Part shown: piece after piece, positions 45,940 to 57,692 of the stretch | How the letters are laid out: each line of letters begins with the position of its first letter | How positions within the stretch are numbered: the stretch's first letter is position 1 | From: Cryptococcus deneoformans JEC21 | Lineage: Eukaryota; Basidiomycota; Tremellomycetes; Tremellales; Cryptococcaceae | Length of the DNA: 64,000 nt | Assembly: GCF_000091045.1 (NCBI RefSeq) | Contig: NC_006680.1 | Span: 257,001-321,000 of the forward strand | Direction of reading: 5' to 3' | Translations under genes and position numbers: made by a program | Notes under the pieces: model-generated | Database searches by the model: none | Seen by the model: only the letters and a program-made list of their open reading frames with translations | Told to the model about the DNA's origin: nothing

Positions 45940-46830
45940 AGGTCTTTTCCATCTCCCTCCTCGCCGTCGCACAGACCGCCCCCCCCACCGCCACCCTCCT
46001 CGGCACCGCCCAGGACCTCTCCTCCTTTACCTTCTACCAGCGCAGCAGCGTCGGCGAGTTCCTCACGTTCTTCACAAAGGTCAGTCCCCCGCCGCTCCCC
46101 CCGCCCCCGCTCACCCGCTCACCCCAGACCGTCGCCGAGAGGACGCCTGCGAACCAGCCGTCGTCCGTCGAGGAGAACAACCACAAGGCCCATGTCTTTG
46201 TCACCGCCGGCCGCACCCCCGGCGGCCCTGGCCTTGCCGGTGCGTCCCCTCGCCGTCCACAGCGTCGCTGACACACCGCAGCCGTCATGATCACCGACCT
46301 CGAGTACCCGCTCCGGCCCGCATTCTCCCTCCTCACCAAGATCCTCGACGAGCACACCGCCCTCCTCGCCAGTCTCCCCAACCAGTCCGCCGCCCCCTCG
46401 TTCGGCTCCGCCTCCGCCAATGCGTTCGGCGGCAACCCCTCCCAGGCCGCTGCCGGCGGCCTGCCCCCCGCCCAGAAGGGCAAGCTCGAGGGCACCCTCG
46501 CAAACTATCTCACAAAGTACCAGGATCCCAAGCAGGCGGACACGATCATGAAGGTGCAGAAAGAGCTGGACGAGACCAAGGTCGTTTTGGTGGGTCCCTT
46601 GTGTTCCCGGGCGGGCGCACATGCTGACAGGCGGAACAGCACAAGACGATTGAGTCGGTTCTTGAACGAGGCGAAAAGCTCGACAATCTCGTGGAACGTT
46701 CAAACGCCCTCTCGGCGCAAAGCAAAATGTTCTACAAGACTGCCAAGAAGGTTTGTCCTCTTCCGTATCCTCCAAACGACCCGTCTGATACCGTTTCCAA
46801 TAGCAAAACTCTTGCTGCGTGGTGATGTAA
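45936..46830 (+). CDS. YKT6: Prenylated longin R-SNARE YKT6
   Basis: Five exons (45936-46080, 46129-46239, 46282-46589, 46640-46750, 46804-46830) encode 233 aa. It is an essential v-SNARE for ER-Golgi, intra-Golgi, vacuolar and autophagosome fusion. The N-terminal longin domain ([33 protein letters not shown]) is followed by the SNARE motif ([40 protein letters not shown]). The C-terminus is SCCVVM: Cys230 in a CaaX box for farnesylation, with Cys229 as palmitoylation partner, as in yeast. The protein is about 35 residues longer than usual because of a Ser/Ala/Gly/Pro-rich insert (around 110-145) near the end of the longin domain. Base composition is strikingly GC-rich. Confidence 0.95.
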
Positions 46831-47072
46831 CTAGAAGGATGGTATATTTCCGTAGTCGTTGGCGTTGTGATTTCATGTAGCACCGTACCCAGCGAATCAA
46901 GTCCCCCGCGACTGGAGCACCAGTCGCGTCCGCGTCAACTCTGATTTTATAGTAAAGTTTGCCATAATTCACTTGACGTCGTTGCATGCTTCTTTCCCGT
47001 CCAACATATAAACACATGTACAATGCCAGGTAAGGTCCACCGCAATCCTTGTGATCTCGCCGCGCTAACTAG

Positions 47073-49055
47073 ATGCAAGCCGAAGTCGTGGTCATCAGCG
47101 ACGATGAATCTGACCAAGAAATCCACCTCGTCGCCTGTAAACCTATCCTCTCGCACTCTCTACCCGCCCTCGCTCCTGCCAGGTAGCGCCCATTTCCCAA
47201 ACCACAAACGTGCGAACAGATTGCTAACAATGATGGGTAGCGCGGCAATAGTGATCGACTCTGATTCGGAAGACGGGATCGACTCTGATTCGGAAGACGG
47301 GATCGAGACGGACGATGACGACGACGACGACGGGGAAAATCAAGATATCCTTGGGTTATTAAGTCAGATGGCGGATCATTCGGGTTTGCGCGCACCGACA
47401 CGTACGCAGAGCACGAGCGTGCTCGAAACGTGTCGTGCGAGGACGGAGCGAGGTTCGAGCCGGACGTTTGCGGGTAGTATCTTATCCCAGGCAGGTCCCC
47501 CCGTTGCGGCTTGTATCGATGGCCGAGCGCTGATTTTTGGTTTCTGTTGATATTACCAAACACTCGACTCGTGGCGTCTAGGTTGATTCGCTAGACAAGA
47601 CAAAGTCAAAGAAACGGGCCTCTTCAGGGGATGACAGCAGCGTACAGAAACGGTCAAAGATTGACGATACTGCATGTCTCTTTTTATATATACAAAATCT
47701 AAAATTACTGACCCATTAACTGAACCGAAACAGAACGGCTTGACAAGGGAAGAGATGGCGGCTATCAAAGCGAGTGAGAAAGAGGCGAAAGCCGCGCAAA
47801 AAGCCAAGGAAAAAGAGGCTAGACAGTTTGAACGTGATACGGCCAAAGTATGTCTCCATGCTCTTTTCCCCAAAAACCCTCTCCTTACACATATGTAGGC
47901 GGCGAAAGAAGCAGAAAGGTCGTACCAGAGAAAAGTAGCCCAGGTCAACAAGGCAAGTTTATATCTCCCACACACGACACAGATCTAATCAACGGGGATC
48001 CAGCTCCGAACGTCAAAACAAGATGCTCTCCGTGAGATCCACCTCTACCTCTCTGCCGACATGTGCCTCCCTTCATCCCCTATCGCCGGTGCCCTCCCCG
48101 AAATCCGCCACCGGATCCAAGACTGTCAATCCGCCCTCTGTTTCCTCCCCGAACCCGATTCCCCCATCCCCGGCGCGATCCGGTTCAAGCGACACCTCCA
48201 AGCGCGATGGGACCCCGGCTCAAAACGGTTCGTCCCGCTAGACGATCCGCGATGGGTATGGGAAAAGACAGTGCTGGTGCTCATCACGGCCGAAGAGTTG
48301 GTGGACAAGGTTGCAGATGGCGGGGATACGCTCGGGCAATGGGCGTCGGACGTGCGGTTGTTATTGGGTTTGGCGACGGGCGACCAGGTGGTGTTGATGA
48401 TCAAGGGTCTGCAAAAGTATTATTCGAAATCGCGGTCGTTGGCCAATAAGGATTATATAAACGCCGCCCGCGCGGGTCTCGAGGGCGGGTCGGCGGCGAC
48501 GGCGACGCCGATAACCTTTCGACGCCCGACAAGGGAACAAATCGAAGCCGAGATGGTGAGACTCCAAGTGGCTGAACATTTCTTCCTCGTGCATGTCGAA
48601 AAGACGGAAGACGTCGAAGACTGGGTGTACAACATTGCGGCCGATATCGCGCTGAGACCGTACAAACTGATCGCGAAATCGCACCTCAATTTCGCCCCGG
48701 CCGAAGGTTCCAGAAAAGCGTTACAGCCGACGGCGGTGCTCGAGCTGATGTTGCAGGAAGTACAGGGGATCACACCCTCCGCCGCGGCCGGGATCACGGA
48801 AAAGTATCCGACGTTTAGGCGGTTGATGGAGGCGTTTGAGATGGAAGAGCAGAGAGGGGGGATCGAGAGGGCGGAGATGATGTTGCAGTATTGTGAAGTG
48901 AGGAATTTGAAGAGCGGCCATGCGAGTGGCAGGAATTTGAACAAGGTGGGGGTTTTAAGATTTTGTGTTTTCTTATGACTCACTTTATCAACTAGGCACT
49001 GTCGAAACGGGTTTACAATGCGTTCCGTGGAACGGACAGTCTCTCTCTTGCCTGA
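47073..49055 (+). CDS. EME1: EME1/MMS4-type subunit of the MUS81 endonuclease
   Basis: Seven exons (47073-47182, 47241-47490, 47582-47671, 47734-47847, 47899-47952, 48004-48945, 48996-49055) give 539 aa. Eme1 is the non-catalytic partner of Mus81, cutting branched recombination and replication intermediates. The acidic N-terminus (MQAEVVVISDDESDQEIH) is followed by a Lys/Glu-rich coil (REEMAAIKASEKEAKAAQKA). An ERCC4-like fold (DPRWVWEKTVLVLITAEELV; DQVVLMIKGLQKYYSKSRS) comes next, then helix-hairpin-helix sequence (GITPSAAAGITEKYPTFRRL). It lacks the ERKxxxD nuclease motif, as expected. To stay in frame the model needs three GC-AG introns (donors 47491, 47672, 47953); the last has the strong consensus AAG|GCAAGT. 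Confidence 0.85.
47253..47300 (+). repeat. EME1: 24-bp perfect tandem duplication in EME1
   Basis: Two identical adjacent 24-bp units encode a repeated IDSDSEDG-type acidic octapeptide. It looks like a recent in-frame duplication in a disordered N-terminal region. Confidence 0.9.
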
Positions 49056-49227
49056 TCCAATTAATCCATTTCTTTTTAGCCTGTTTCTTTTTAATGGGAT
49101 CCCTTGTTCTCTGATTTGTATTTATTTGTATCTACCAAAGATTTCTTTTTTGGTCATTTTGTATTACAAGAATGCATTGTATACACAAAGACACCCCTCG
49201 TCTAAAAAATACACTTCAACTTTTTTT

Positions 49228-50430
49228 TCAGTCCTTGGACTTTTTAGCCTTTTTCTTGGCTTTGGCGGGACTATCATCTTTATCCGTCTTTCGCTTCTTC
49301 TCCTTCTTGTTCTCCACAGCCACCACTTTGGACGCGGGTGCAGCTTCTCGCTCGACTTGCTCAACCTCCATCACCTCTCCTCTCAATTTCTTACTAGTCT
49401 TCTCGGGACCGGGGGTGTTGAACCCATACGTATGATTCCTGAATTTCATCAAGTGGGTAGGCTGGGCACGTTTGGCGGGGGTTGCGGAGGATGCTTGTTG
49501 GGCGGCTTCTCTGAGGAAATCGGGGATGGGTTCGGTGTCGGCGTCGGCGTCAGAAGAGGATTCCGCTGAAAAGTCGGGTGTGAGGATGAGATGGCGTGAT
49601 ATAGGCAGTGGAGCTTTAATCCCAAGGAAAAAAGAAAAAAGAAAAGGTCAGAACACCATTTCATTCTCGGTAAAACGGGGTGGAGAGACACAGACTCACC
49701 GACAAGGAGCTTGCCATGCTCCTTTACCCTCGGTACTAAAAGCCTCAATCCACCCATCTCCTCTCCACCTTCCTCCGCCAACTGGTCTACACCTTCTCCA
49801 TCACCCATCCCTAAAGAATCCACCAACCCCTGGCCCTGTTCGCCGGCTTTGGAAGAAGAGGATGAGCCGGTGAAACCGGCGGTACGGAGGATATAAGACT
49901 GTGACTTGGTCTTCAAGTTGCCTGTCAATGGCTCGTCCTTTTTGGGTACAGGGATAGACAGCGCCGATAATCGGGACGGTTTGAGGTCACGGGGAGCACG
50001 GATAGCCCAGAGTTCGATACCGGGTCTGGAAGCGAGCGCGTCCCATTCGAACTCTGATTTGACAAATTCAGCGGTTATCCCGAGTTCGGTCATGCCGGCT
50101 GGAGGCTTGTACTTGCTGTAAAATAAAAAATGAAAAGAGCTTAGTATTGGGCAAGAAATTTCGTGACAAGGAATAGACCTACTCAAAGCTTCCAGCCGAC
50201 GCGGTAGACTTTTTGGCAGTCTCCTTGCCCTTATTCCTCCTCGGTTCCACATTCTCCAGATCCTGATCGCTGTCTACACTCTCGCCGTCCGTACTGTCAT
50301 CGCTGCCGGATCCAGAGTCGTCGTCAGAGGAGGCCGAGTCGACTTGTGATGCAATATCCGGCTTGACTGAAGGGGCGGCCCTTGATTTTGACTTTTTGGC
50401 AGAGCCCTTTGAGGTTGAGGCGGAGGCCAT
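49228..50430 (-). CDS. RPA34: RPA34-like RNA polymerase I subunit
   Basis: Three exons (50183-50430, 49700-50115, 49228-49613) encode 349 aa. An acidic, Ser/Asp-rich N-terminus (about 1-80) leads to YKPPAGMTELGITAEFVKSE and GIELWAIRAPRDLKPSRLSA, which fit the A34.5/PAF49 dimerisation domain that pairs with RPA49. The C-terminus is a strongly basic tail (KKEKKRKTDKDDSPAKAKKK) like those of yeast Rpa34 and mammalian CAST/PAF49. The heterodimer aids Pol I elongation and RNA cleavage in the nucleolus. This family is poorly conserved, so the call rests on one core motif plus composition and length. It converges on EME1 and is divergent from the RabGAP with only 202 bp between starts. Confidence 0.7.
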
Positions 50431-50632
50431 TTTCGTGTGGAGCGGTAGAGAGGGTGTAAGGACGGCAATGTCGGAAATCTGTTCCAAAAGTTTGCTTTTC
50501 CGAGAGTGCGGCGATGTCCGCCTGTTGTTGTTGTGGAGGTAGTAGGGCGAAAAGCGCGTCGCGTCAGACGGGAGTAGAGGGGAAAATGAAAGGACGGGAT
50601 GTCTCACTTTAGCAACGATTCCCCACGCTAAG

Positions 50633-52998
50633 ATGGCCACATCAAAAGTCAAGGCCAGGGCGGCCATGTTCGAGAAGGGCGCGCCGGGCACGGGCACCCC
50701 GCCATCGTTTAGATCGATCCCTCGCACGTCCTCTACGCCCGAGTCTCCCCCGGCGGAGCCCGCCCCCCCGCCTGCAACCGCCGGGCGCACAGAAAGGTTC
50801 TCGGATGTGCCCCTCACGGACATCGCTCCATCAGCGCCCGAGATCGCGGAGACACTAGCGGCGCGAGGCGATCCCGCGGCGACTCCCCCGGCGAAAGAGC
50901 ACAGGTCCTTCTTCGCCGCCATCAGCCCCGCCATCAGCCCCGCCGATCACCCGGACACCGCCACCCTCCACGCCAGCCCAGGCTGGAAATCCACCATGTC
51001 CCACCTTCTCACCCGCTCGGCCTCCTCCACCTCGGACCCTTCCCGCGCGCCCTCCCCCCTCGCCTCCGCCTCGCCGCCAACGCTCTCCCCCTCGCCCGCT
51101 CCCGCCCTCCACCGGGTAGAATCGGCGCCCACGAGGGACAGGCGGCTCAGCAAAGACCTGTCTGTGTATGAAAGGGGCCGGGAAGGATTTGAAAAGGTGA
51201 GAAGCGAGATGGACAGCGCCGCGATGGAAATGCGGCGGGAACGGCAAAGCAGGCGGACGTCGACCTATATCAGCAGCGCAGACGCGCCCGCCATCCGCAC
51301 CCCGGATACGATCCCAGAAACACCAGAAGAGGAAGAAGTCGACTGGACGTTCTGGGGCTCGGTCGTCCAGGGGTATGAACAAGTCGCTCTTGCGCGTCCA
51401 AAAGATCTGTCCAAGGCTATCCAGCAGGGTGTTCCCCCAGTCATACGCGGTGCGGTCTGGCAGCTCATGTCGTCATCAAAGTCCCTCGATTTGGAGGAGG
51501 CGTACAAGGCACTACTGAAACTGAGCTCTCCGCATGAAAAGGCGATCATGAAAGACCTGAATAGGACGTTTCCGAATCACAAGTACTTTAAAGAAGGAGG
51601 AGGTGTAGGGCAAGAAGGATTATTCATGGTCGTCAAGGCCTACAGCTTGTATGCCGTTTCCTTGTATCCCATCTTCTAGGCTGACTTGTGGACAGATACG
51701 ATCAGGAAGTGGGGTATACCCAGGGCTTGGCATTCATCGTGGCCGCTCTCTTGCTCAATGTACGTCCCACCTTGTCTCCTTTTACAGTGTCCCATTAACC
51801 CTTTCTCCCCAGATGCCGGATGAAGAAGCGTTTTGCGTCCTTGTCCGTCTAATGGACTCTTACAACCTGCGCTCCCACTATACCGCCGAAATGCAAGGTC
51901 TTCAACTTCGTTTATTCCAATTCGATCGGCTGGTAGAAGAGATCTTACCTCTGCTCCATACGCATTTCGTGAGAAAGGGAGTGAAAAGTAGTATGTATGC
52001 GAGTCAGTGGTTTATGACACTGTTCAGTTACCGGCAAGTCCCTCACCTCATCTCTGTTTGGATAATCGTGTGCGCTAACAGTCAGACGATTAGGTTTCCT
52101 CTATCCCTAGTCTATCGGGTACTGGATATCGTCTTTGCGGAAGGTATCGAAGCTGTTTTCCGATTCTCGCTCGCACTGCTCAAGAAATCTGAAGAAAAAT
52201 TGGTCCAGCTAGATTTCGAAGAAATATTACAGTTCCTTCAAGCTGATCTGTTTCAAGTATATCGAGCGTCTACCGAAAACGGTGATGGTGACGCTGGGGC
52301 TGGAGATGGTAAGAAGGATGGGCATGATGTAGAGGAGGAGGAATGGAAGGCGAACGAGTTTGTCAGAGATGCGTTCAAGATACGGATGTGCGTCATCTTG
52401 ATTTTTCCTTTGAAGGAGACTAACAACGGCGTTAGAACCCCGTTAATGCTCGACGCCTATGCCTCGGAATGGGAGGAACGGTGTCGAGACCAGAATCGGC
52501 ATGCGATAGAACTTGATCAATTGCGGAATGCGAATCGTAATTTGAGCTCTCAAGTGTGAGTCATTTTTCCGTTCAAACGTGCTGTGATTGGGACCGAAAA
52601 AGAGGCTGATAAGAGTTTGTGGAATGGGTGGATAGTAAACAACTGGAAGCTTCTTTAGCGGCCATGTCAGTTCCATATGCTCCCCCCCCCAAAATCTGAG
52701 TAGCTTGACCAGCTGATAACCCTGTGATTGTAGAAATCAAGAACATGTCGAGCTTGTCCGACGATTAGTGATGAGCAATATTGAAAAGGAAGAGATGGAA
52801 AATGAACTTGTACGATATAAAATGCTGTAAGTATCTTCTCCCAACCTTTTTTTTTTTTTTTTAAGCCTTTGACATCCCATCCTAACCCCCTCTAACCGCA
52901 GCTATGCCGAGTTGGCACATGCTCAACAAGAGGCACTTTCCGTCCATTCCCGCCTTTCGAGCTCATCCACGGCCGATACATTAAAATCGACGAAATAA
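50633..52998 (+). CDS. EVI5/GYP5-type TBC Rab GTPase-activating protein
   Basis: Eight exons (50633-51648, 51696-51759, 51813-52033, 52094-52387, 52436-52555, 52636-52665, 52734-52826, 52902-52998) give 644 aa. The N-terminal 230 residues are Pro/Ser-rich. The TBC domain runs from LSKAIQQGVPPVIRGAVWQL. The catalytic Arg311 lies in MKDLNRTFPNH and Gln348 in DQEVGYTQGLAFI, both present. WFMTLFSYRFPLSLVYRVLD fits EVI5/Gyp5. A C-terminal coiled coil (NQEHVELVRRLVMSNIEKEE) is also typical. Yeast Gyp5 acts on Ypt1/Sec4 at polarised secretion sites. The intron at 52034-52093 has a GC donor (CG|GCAAGT), which the conserved YRFPL junction confirms. The start ATG sits 202 bp from the divergent RPA34 start. 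Confidence 0.92.
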
Positions 52999-53337
52999 AC
53001 GAACAATCAAAAAGAGAAATGTGTCTTGTAACTATTAGCTTTGTGATGATTTTCTTCCTGACATACGGACTGTGCATATTTCTTTTCCCTTTTTTTTTTT
53101 CCTTTTTCTCATTCAAAAACGAATAGTAGCATTAACCCATTTCCATCTCCCTTTTCGCATCAAGCCATTCTTAAAGGCTTGTCGCATATATAGTTTCCTA
53201 GCACAATGGTCATACACATGTATCTTCACAAATCATTTCTTTTACGACTTTTCGACCGCCTTTCTACTGGCAGAATTTGAGGGTATCACTATCATCATAC
53301 AACAATTCCTAAAAAGAATGAACTATGTGGTCTATTA
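52999..53337. other. Convergent intergenic region
   Basis: The RabGAP (+) and TAF9 (-) genes converge here. It contains a T-rich tract near 53085-53105 and no coding or structural feature that I can support. Confidence 0.55.
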
Positions 53338-54236
53338 CTACATATCATAATCCTCATCCACATCCACCGCCTGCCTCACCGGCGCCGCTTCCGGTGCAAC
53401 TCCAGCAGACGGCAGACCATCCACCCCGACCTCCTCCATATCCTCATCCTCCCCATCGCCATCCACCTCCCCATCCGCCTCTCCATTCGGTTTCCCATCC
53501 TCATCTCCATCCTCCCCACCATCATCATCTTCTTCTTCATCCTCACTATCCTCCCCATCCTCCCGTTCATCTTCCGTAAGAACGAGTTCTGCGTCCGGGA
53601 CGATATCGAAATTCACTTCGGCAAGACGTTGGTGTGCGGGCGGTAGACGGACGAGGTCAAAAGTCTCCGGAAGGGCTGGGAGGGGATGGGAATTGAGTTC
53701 GTGTGCGAGGGTTGCGAGGTACTACATTGACATTAGCGAATGTCAATTGAACAAGTCCCCGGGAAAGAAAAAAGAAGGCCACTCCCAGAGATGGAGAATG
53801 GAAAGGGGGGGAGACGTACATCTCTCGGAGGAGCTTCAAAGAACTCGTAAAGCTTCCTCATCTTGATAGCCAGCTCCACATCCTCCTTTTCGATCCTATT
53901 CGAACTCGCACCCGTACGAGCTGCGTGGTCTGCTAAGGTCTGAGCACTTTGAAGGACATCAGCTGTATATCCTGTTACAATCAGAAAATAATATCCGCCC
54001 ACAAGTAAGCCAAAAAAACGTTAGCTTTCAAATGTTAGGTTCCAAGGCAAGGTAATTTATACGCACTCCGTGAAAAGTCCAAGAGCTGATGGATGACACG
54101 CTCGTCTGCGTCTTCTATCCCTTTTGACGCAAGTATAAGAGAAATCAGTCGGCCATCACGCGGAACTGTACGCTCATTAGCATAGCTTCTCATGGTTAGT
54201 AAGCCGCAGCTTACTTGTAGGTACCGTGCGAGACAT
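53338..54236 (-). CDS. TAF9: TFIID/SAGA subunit TAF9
   Basis: Four exons (54215-54236, 54067-54165, 53820-53971, 53338-53721) encode 218 aa. TAF9 pairs with TAF6 through histone folds in TFIID and SAGA. The histone fold spans about residues 5-75: VPRDGRLIS-like start (here IPRDGRLISLILASKGIED), VIHQLLDFSRRYTADVLQ and EKEDVELAIKMRKLYEFFE. The following YLATLAHELNSHPLPALPE and FDLVRLPPAHQRLAEVNFDI match the conserved TAF9 extension. The last ~75 residues are a very acidic Asp/Glu/Gly tail. The first exon is only 22 nt. It is divergent from the DUF4211 gene with about 260 bp between starts. Confidence 0.93.
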
Positions 54237-54495
54237 TTTGGGATAGTTTAGACGGCGGCAGACGATGGATGGGATAGACAAAAACAACAAGAATGTATAA
54301 ACCGTTGCCATGCAACAAACGAAAGCGGGTATAAAGCAAAGAGCAGCTGGAGAAGAGTAAAAAAGTCTACACGTCATGACTTATGCGTCTCGCTTTGAGT
54401 TTTAGCAGAAGCTGTTGATGGTGGTCCAGTCAGCCGACAATTACTTACTTTCCCATCCTTCTTCCCTATTTATATGCATCGACAAATCTCCCACC

Positions 54496-56854
54496 ATGGC
54501 CCCCAAACGCTCACTCAAGGGACCGTTCTACGACTCAGGCGACGACGACACAGAGGTAGAGCCCATCGGCAAGCCAACATCTTCTTTTGATCGTACGAGC
54601 AGTCAGCTCTCGGTCGAGCTCCCAGTCTTCTCATTTGCAGAACGGTCAAAGTACTCACCATGGCATCCAAAGCCTTTGGCAGCTTCTCAAGCAAACGAGC
54701 CTGCTTTGAAAATCTTTCAAGTTTCTCCCCCGCCAAGAAATAGATTTCCCACCAAGACGTATGGCACCAAACGACAGTCGAAAAGAGCAAAGCTTCCACC
54801 AGTGCCTACAGAAGAAGGTGATGATGATGATGATGACGATGTTTTCCGGGATACCAACTATGATGAGCTTTTGGCTGGTTCGGAATTTTCAGGAGGTGAA
54901 GGCCCCTTGCCTGCGAAGAGAAGGAAGAACTCAAAAGGGAAGCAAAAGGAGGTCGCGACATTAAGCGGCGAAAGTGAGAATGGTACACCTCGTGCATCAG
55001 TAACAAGGATGCGGACCAGAACGTCTGGAAAGAACGAGAATCTGAAGAAGAAGATGCCGACACCTCGCATACCCTCTTCTACTTCCAAGCCTCGCAGACA
55101 TCAAGAGACTAACGAGAGAGAAGGCGGATTAGTGTCCCGTCTACGCAAACCTATCGAAACCCCCGCAAAACGGACACTTTGCAAATTACAACAAAAACGA
55201 GCCGGTATCCCAACAACTTTTCAATCTCAAGGCACCGACTCTGATTCAGGTTTTGTGGTCAAAGATCCTGAAGATCCGGTCGATCCTCCGCCTTCCCCAC
55301 CTAAACGACGGCGCTCGAGCGGTCACAAAAAGCGCAACAGCAAACAAGGAAATCATCCCGATCCAGATGATTCATCCTCCCATATGGCGGAAACGTCGGA
55401 TGAAGATATGGTAGAAGCGATCAAGCTTGACGATCCTGAGCGGTTTAAAGCGACATCGAGATTACGGCATACAAGACTAGAAACTGCCCAGCAGAGGAGG
55501 ATCAGGAAGTTGAGAAATAAGAGGCTGGGGATCAAAGATGATTCGTCTGGATCTGGGGGCGAAGAGAGCGCTTGGGAGGATGATGGTGAGGATGAGCCAA
55601 TTTATGTGAGCTCTGGTGACAACAACGATGACTACGACAGTGTCCAAGAAGACGATGTTGCAGAAGAGGACATCAGCAATTTCATTGTCGATGATGGCAG
55701 TCAACCTTTGGCTGAAGATCTCCTCCCTCCCGAATTCTCACGCAACGCTCTTCAATCTACCGAGTACAAATTCCGAGTGGTTTTCCATTACTTTCTTCTT
55801 CTTGCTATGAAAGGTGCTAAACGTGTCTTACCTCTTGATAAGAAGACGCGGGGGTATTTTGGGCCTCCCTTGGCGGACTTGAGAAGACGGATGAAGGACT
55901 ATCAAAATAATCGGGTTCGAAGCCAGGTGTGGAGCAGAGAGCTGGTTCAGATACTAGAGAAATATCCTTGTCTCCGAGTAAGTTGATCTCCATCTGGCTT
56001 CCCTTTTTGCGACGTGTCTGAATTTTCACCTCAAGACAGAATACACAGGTGCTGAGATGGGTTGTGACGCGTGCAACATAAGCGGGAGGATCGGCACAAT
56101 TACAGTTACCATCGGAGGCGAACCATACGATAAAGAGACCTTTCAAACCCTCCGGGATATGGATGATGAAAGAAAGGATGAAGGCAGCGATATCATTTCA
56201 GTCTCTTCGGAAGGGAAGGACCCTTCGGACGCCGATGAAGATGTGTCTGCGCCTCCGATAGTACATTCCAAACTAGTCATGGGTGTGTCTCCAACTCAAG
56301 GCCCTAGTGATCGGGGACGTGAAACTGACATGCAACAGGCAAGATATGCAAAGCCCGAACACAAGCATATCATCAGCTTTTTCACTGGGGTAAGTCCTCA
56401 CCTTCGCACCTACCTACCTGGTCTTCTGATAGCGCATCGCCAGAGTACACGCTGTATCATCGCATCCGACGATACTACAAGAACCTCCTTAGAGCAGCCG
56501 GCGATATACCTCCCGTCACTTCTGGATCTGAAATAGAGCAATCCGAAGAAGAACCCGACCAGGCGAAGAGTAATGCAGGATCTAGACGCAAGTCACAACG
56601 GAATGAGCGAGAAGCAGAGAGAAGGGTAAAATCGCTCAGGCAGCAAGGTCTGCCAGATGATCTTGAAGAGTTGGATGATGTTATGGAATGGATGGAAGAA
56701 AAAGCTAATTATGTGACGGAAGTAAGTGATTTCACAATGCGGTAATGGCTCTGGGAGGAATCAGGAGCTGATAAAAGATCATCAGGAATTTGAATGGATG
56801 GAGCAGCTTGTTGAAAATGCCGAGCGCCTTGATAGGGAAAAGGCAACGGATTGA
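54496..56854 (+). CDS. DUF4211-domain nuclear protein
   Basis: Four exons (54496-55977, 56036-56389, 56446-56721, 56786-56854) give 726 aa from the well-placed ATG 54496 (ccaccATGG); an in-frame ATG at 54415 would add 27 residues. The first ~430 residues are charged and disordered with several basic nuclear-localisation-like clusters (KRRKNSKGKQK, PKRRRSSGHKKR). The DUF4211 region begins near DISNFIVDDGSQ and LLPPEFSRNALQST. It continues to TEYTGAEMGCDACNISGRIG, a probable CxxC zinc site, and GEPYDKET. The domain also occurs in fungal chromatin-associated proteins and in animal QSER1/PRR12; its molecular function is unknown. Intron 1 uses an AAG acceptor and intron 2 appears to use GAG, so that junction (56390-56445) is less certain. 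Confidence 0.78.
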
Positions 56855-57043
56855 TAGCTACGTCTTTGATCTCTAATATCTCCTTTTTGAATCATGATTG
56901 TATTGTTATAAATTGTATTTGTTAGGCGTTGTCTTGTATGTACGTTTTCGGCTTGGCTTTAGTGTAATGCACAGTTGTCAAGATTTCGTCACACAACTCG
57001 CAGCTTTTCCCGATTGGTTCTTGTTCATTCACCTTTATTAAAC
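56855..57043. other. 3' flank of the DUF4211 gene
   Basis: This short AT-rich stretch holds the 3' UTR of the DUF4211 gene and borders the first inverted-repeat arm. With the repeats that follow, it makes a 1-kb zone (56855-57865) free of conserved genes. Confidence 0.5.
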
Positions 57044-57692
57044 TGTAAGGAGTGGAGAGGAGAAAAAGTTTAGCAGAAGGAAAGAAGAAGACGAGAGGAG
57101 AAGAGAAGAGAAAGAGGAGAGGAAGAGAGAAGGGGAATAAGGAGCCGGATCAGAAGGGGCCCGCGGGAAATTGGAGACGGAGGAGAGAGGAAAAGGGTGC
57201 TCGAGGGACGAGAAAGATTGGTCAGATGTGTAGCGGTATATACCCCTGTCCTCGGAGAGGCCGGAAAGTACCTGATGTTACTTTGTTTGTTTTAACCACG
57301 GTTTAGTCCAGTCGGGGAACTTAGAGGTTCGTAAGCTAGCGAAGTCTGCCAAGGTTTCGGGAGTGGTCTTCTTGGAAAGGCAGTCAAAGAAGGAAGAATG
57401 GTATGAAGGTTATCTTTCATTTCGTCTATCCGAAGAGCTGTTTATATATCTTTTCCTTAGTTGTACAGCTAACCAATTTCGCTTCCCCCTCGAGCACCCT
57501 TTTCCTCTTCTTCCTTCCGTCTCCGATCCTCTGAGGGCCTCTTCTGCTCCGCTCTCCTCGCTCTTTTTCTCTTCCTCTCTTCTCCCTCCTCTTCTCTCCG
57601 GCTAATCTTTACCACCCCAGTTTCTCCGTTCTTTCCGTCTCTCGTCTTCCTCTCTTCTTCTATTAATCCTCTTCTCTTCTCCGTTCCTTACA
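57044..57692. repeat. Inverted repeat pair B: purine-rich arms bounded by TGTAAGGA/TCCTTACA
   Basis: The left arm (57044-57232) is a GA-rich tract that starts TGTAAGGA. The right arm (57462-57692) is its CT-rich inverted counterpart and ends TCCTTACA. Best-matching core: AGGAAAAGGGTGCTCGAGGG on the left versus its reverse complement near 57487-57506 on the right. The arms differ by substitutions and an indel of about 40 bp. I see no transposase and no clear target-site duplication. Confidence 0.7.

Noticed and set aside
50179..50934. Long minus-strand ORF across the RPA34/RabGAP promoter
   Set aside because: Its left part is RPA34 exon 1, but upstream of ATG 50430 it runs through the promoter and antisense to the GC-rich 5' end of the RabGAP; it is open because of base composition.
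57044..57692. GA/CT-rich repeat B as extra GAGGAG regulatory sites
   Set aside because: The hexamer there follows from a simple purine-rich tract inside a repeat, not from discrete promoter elements.
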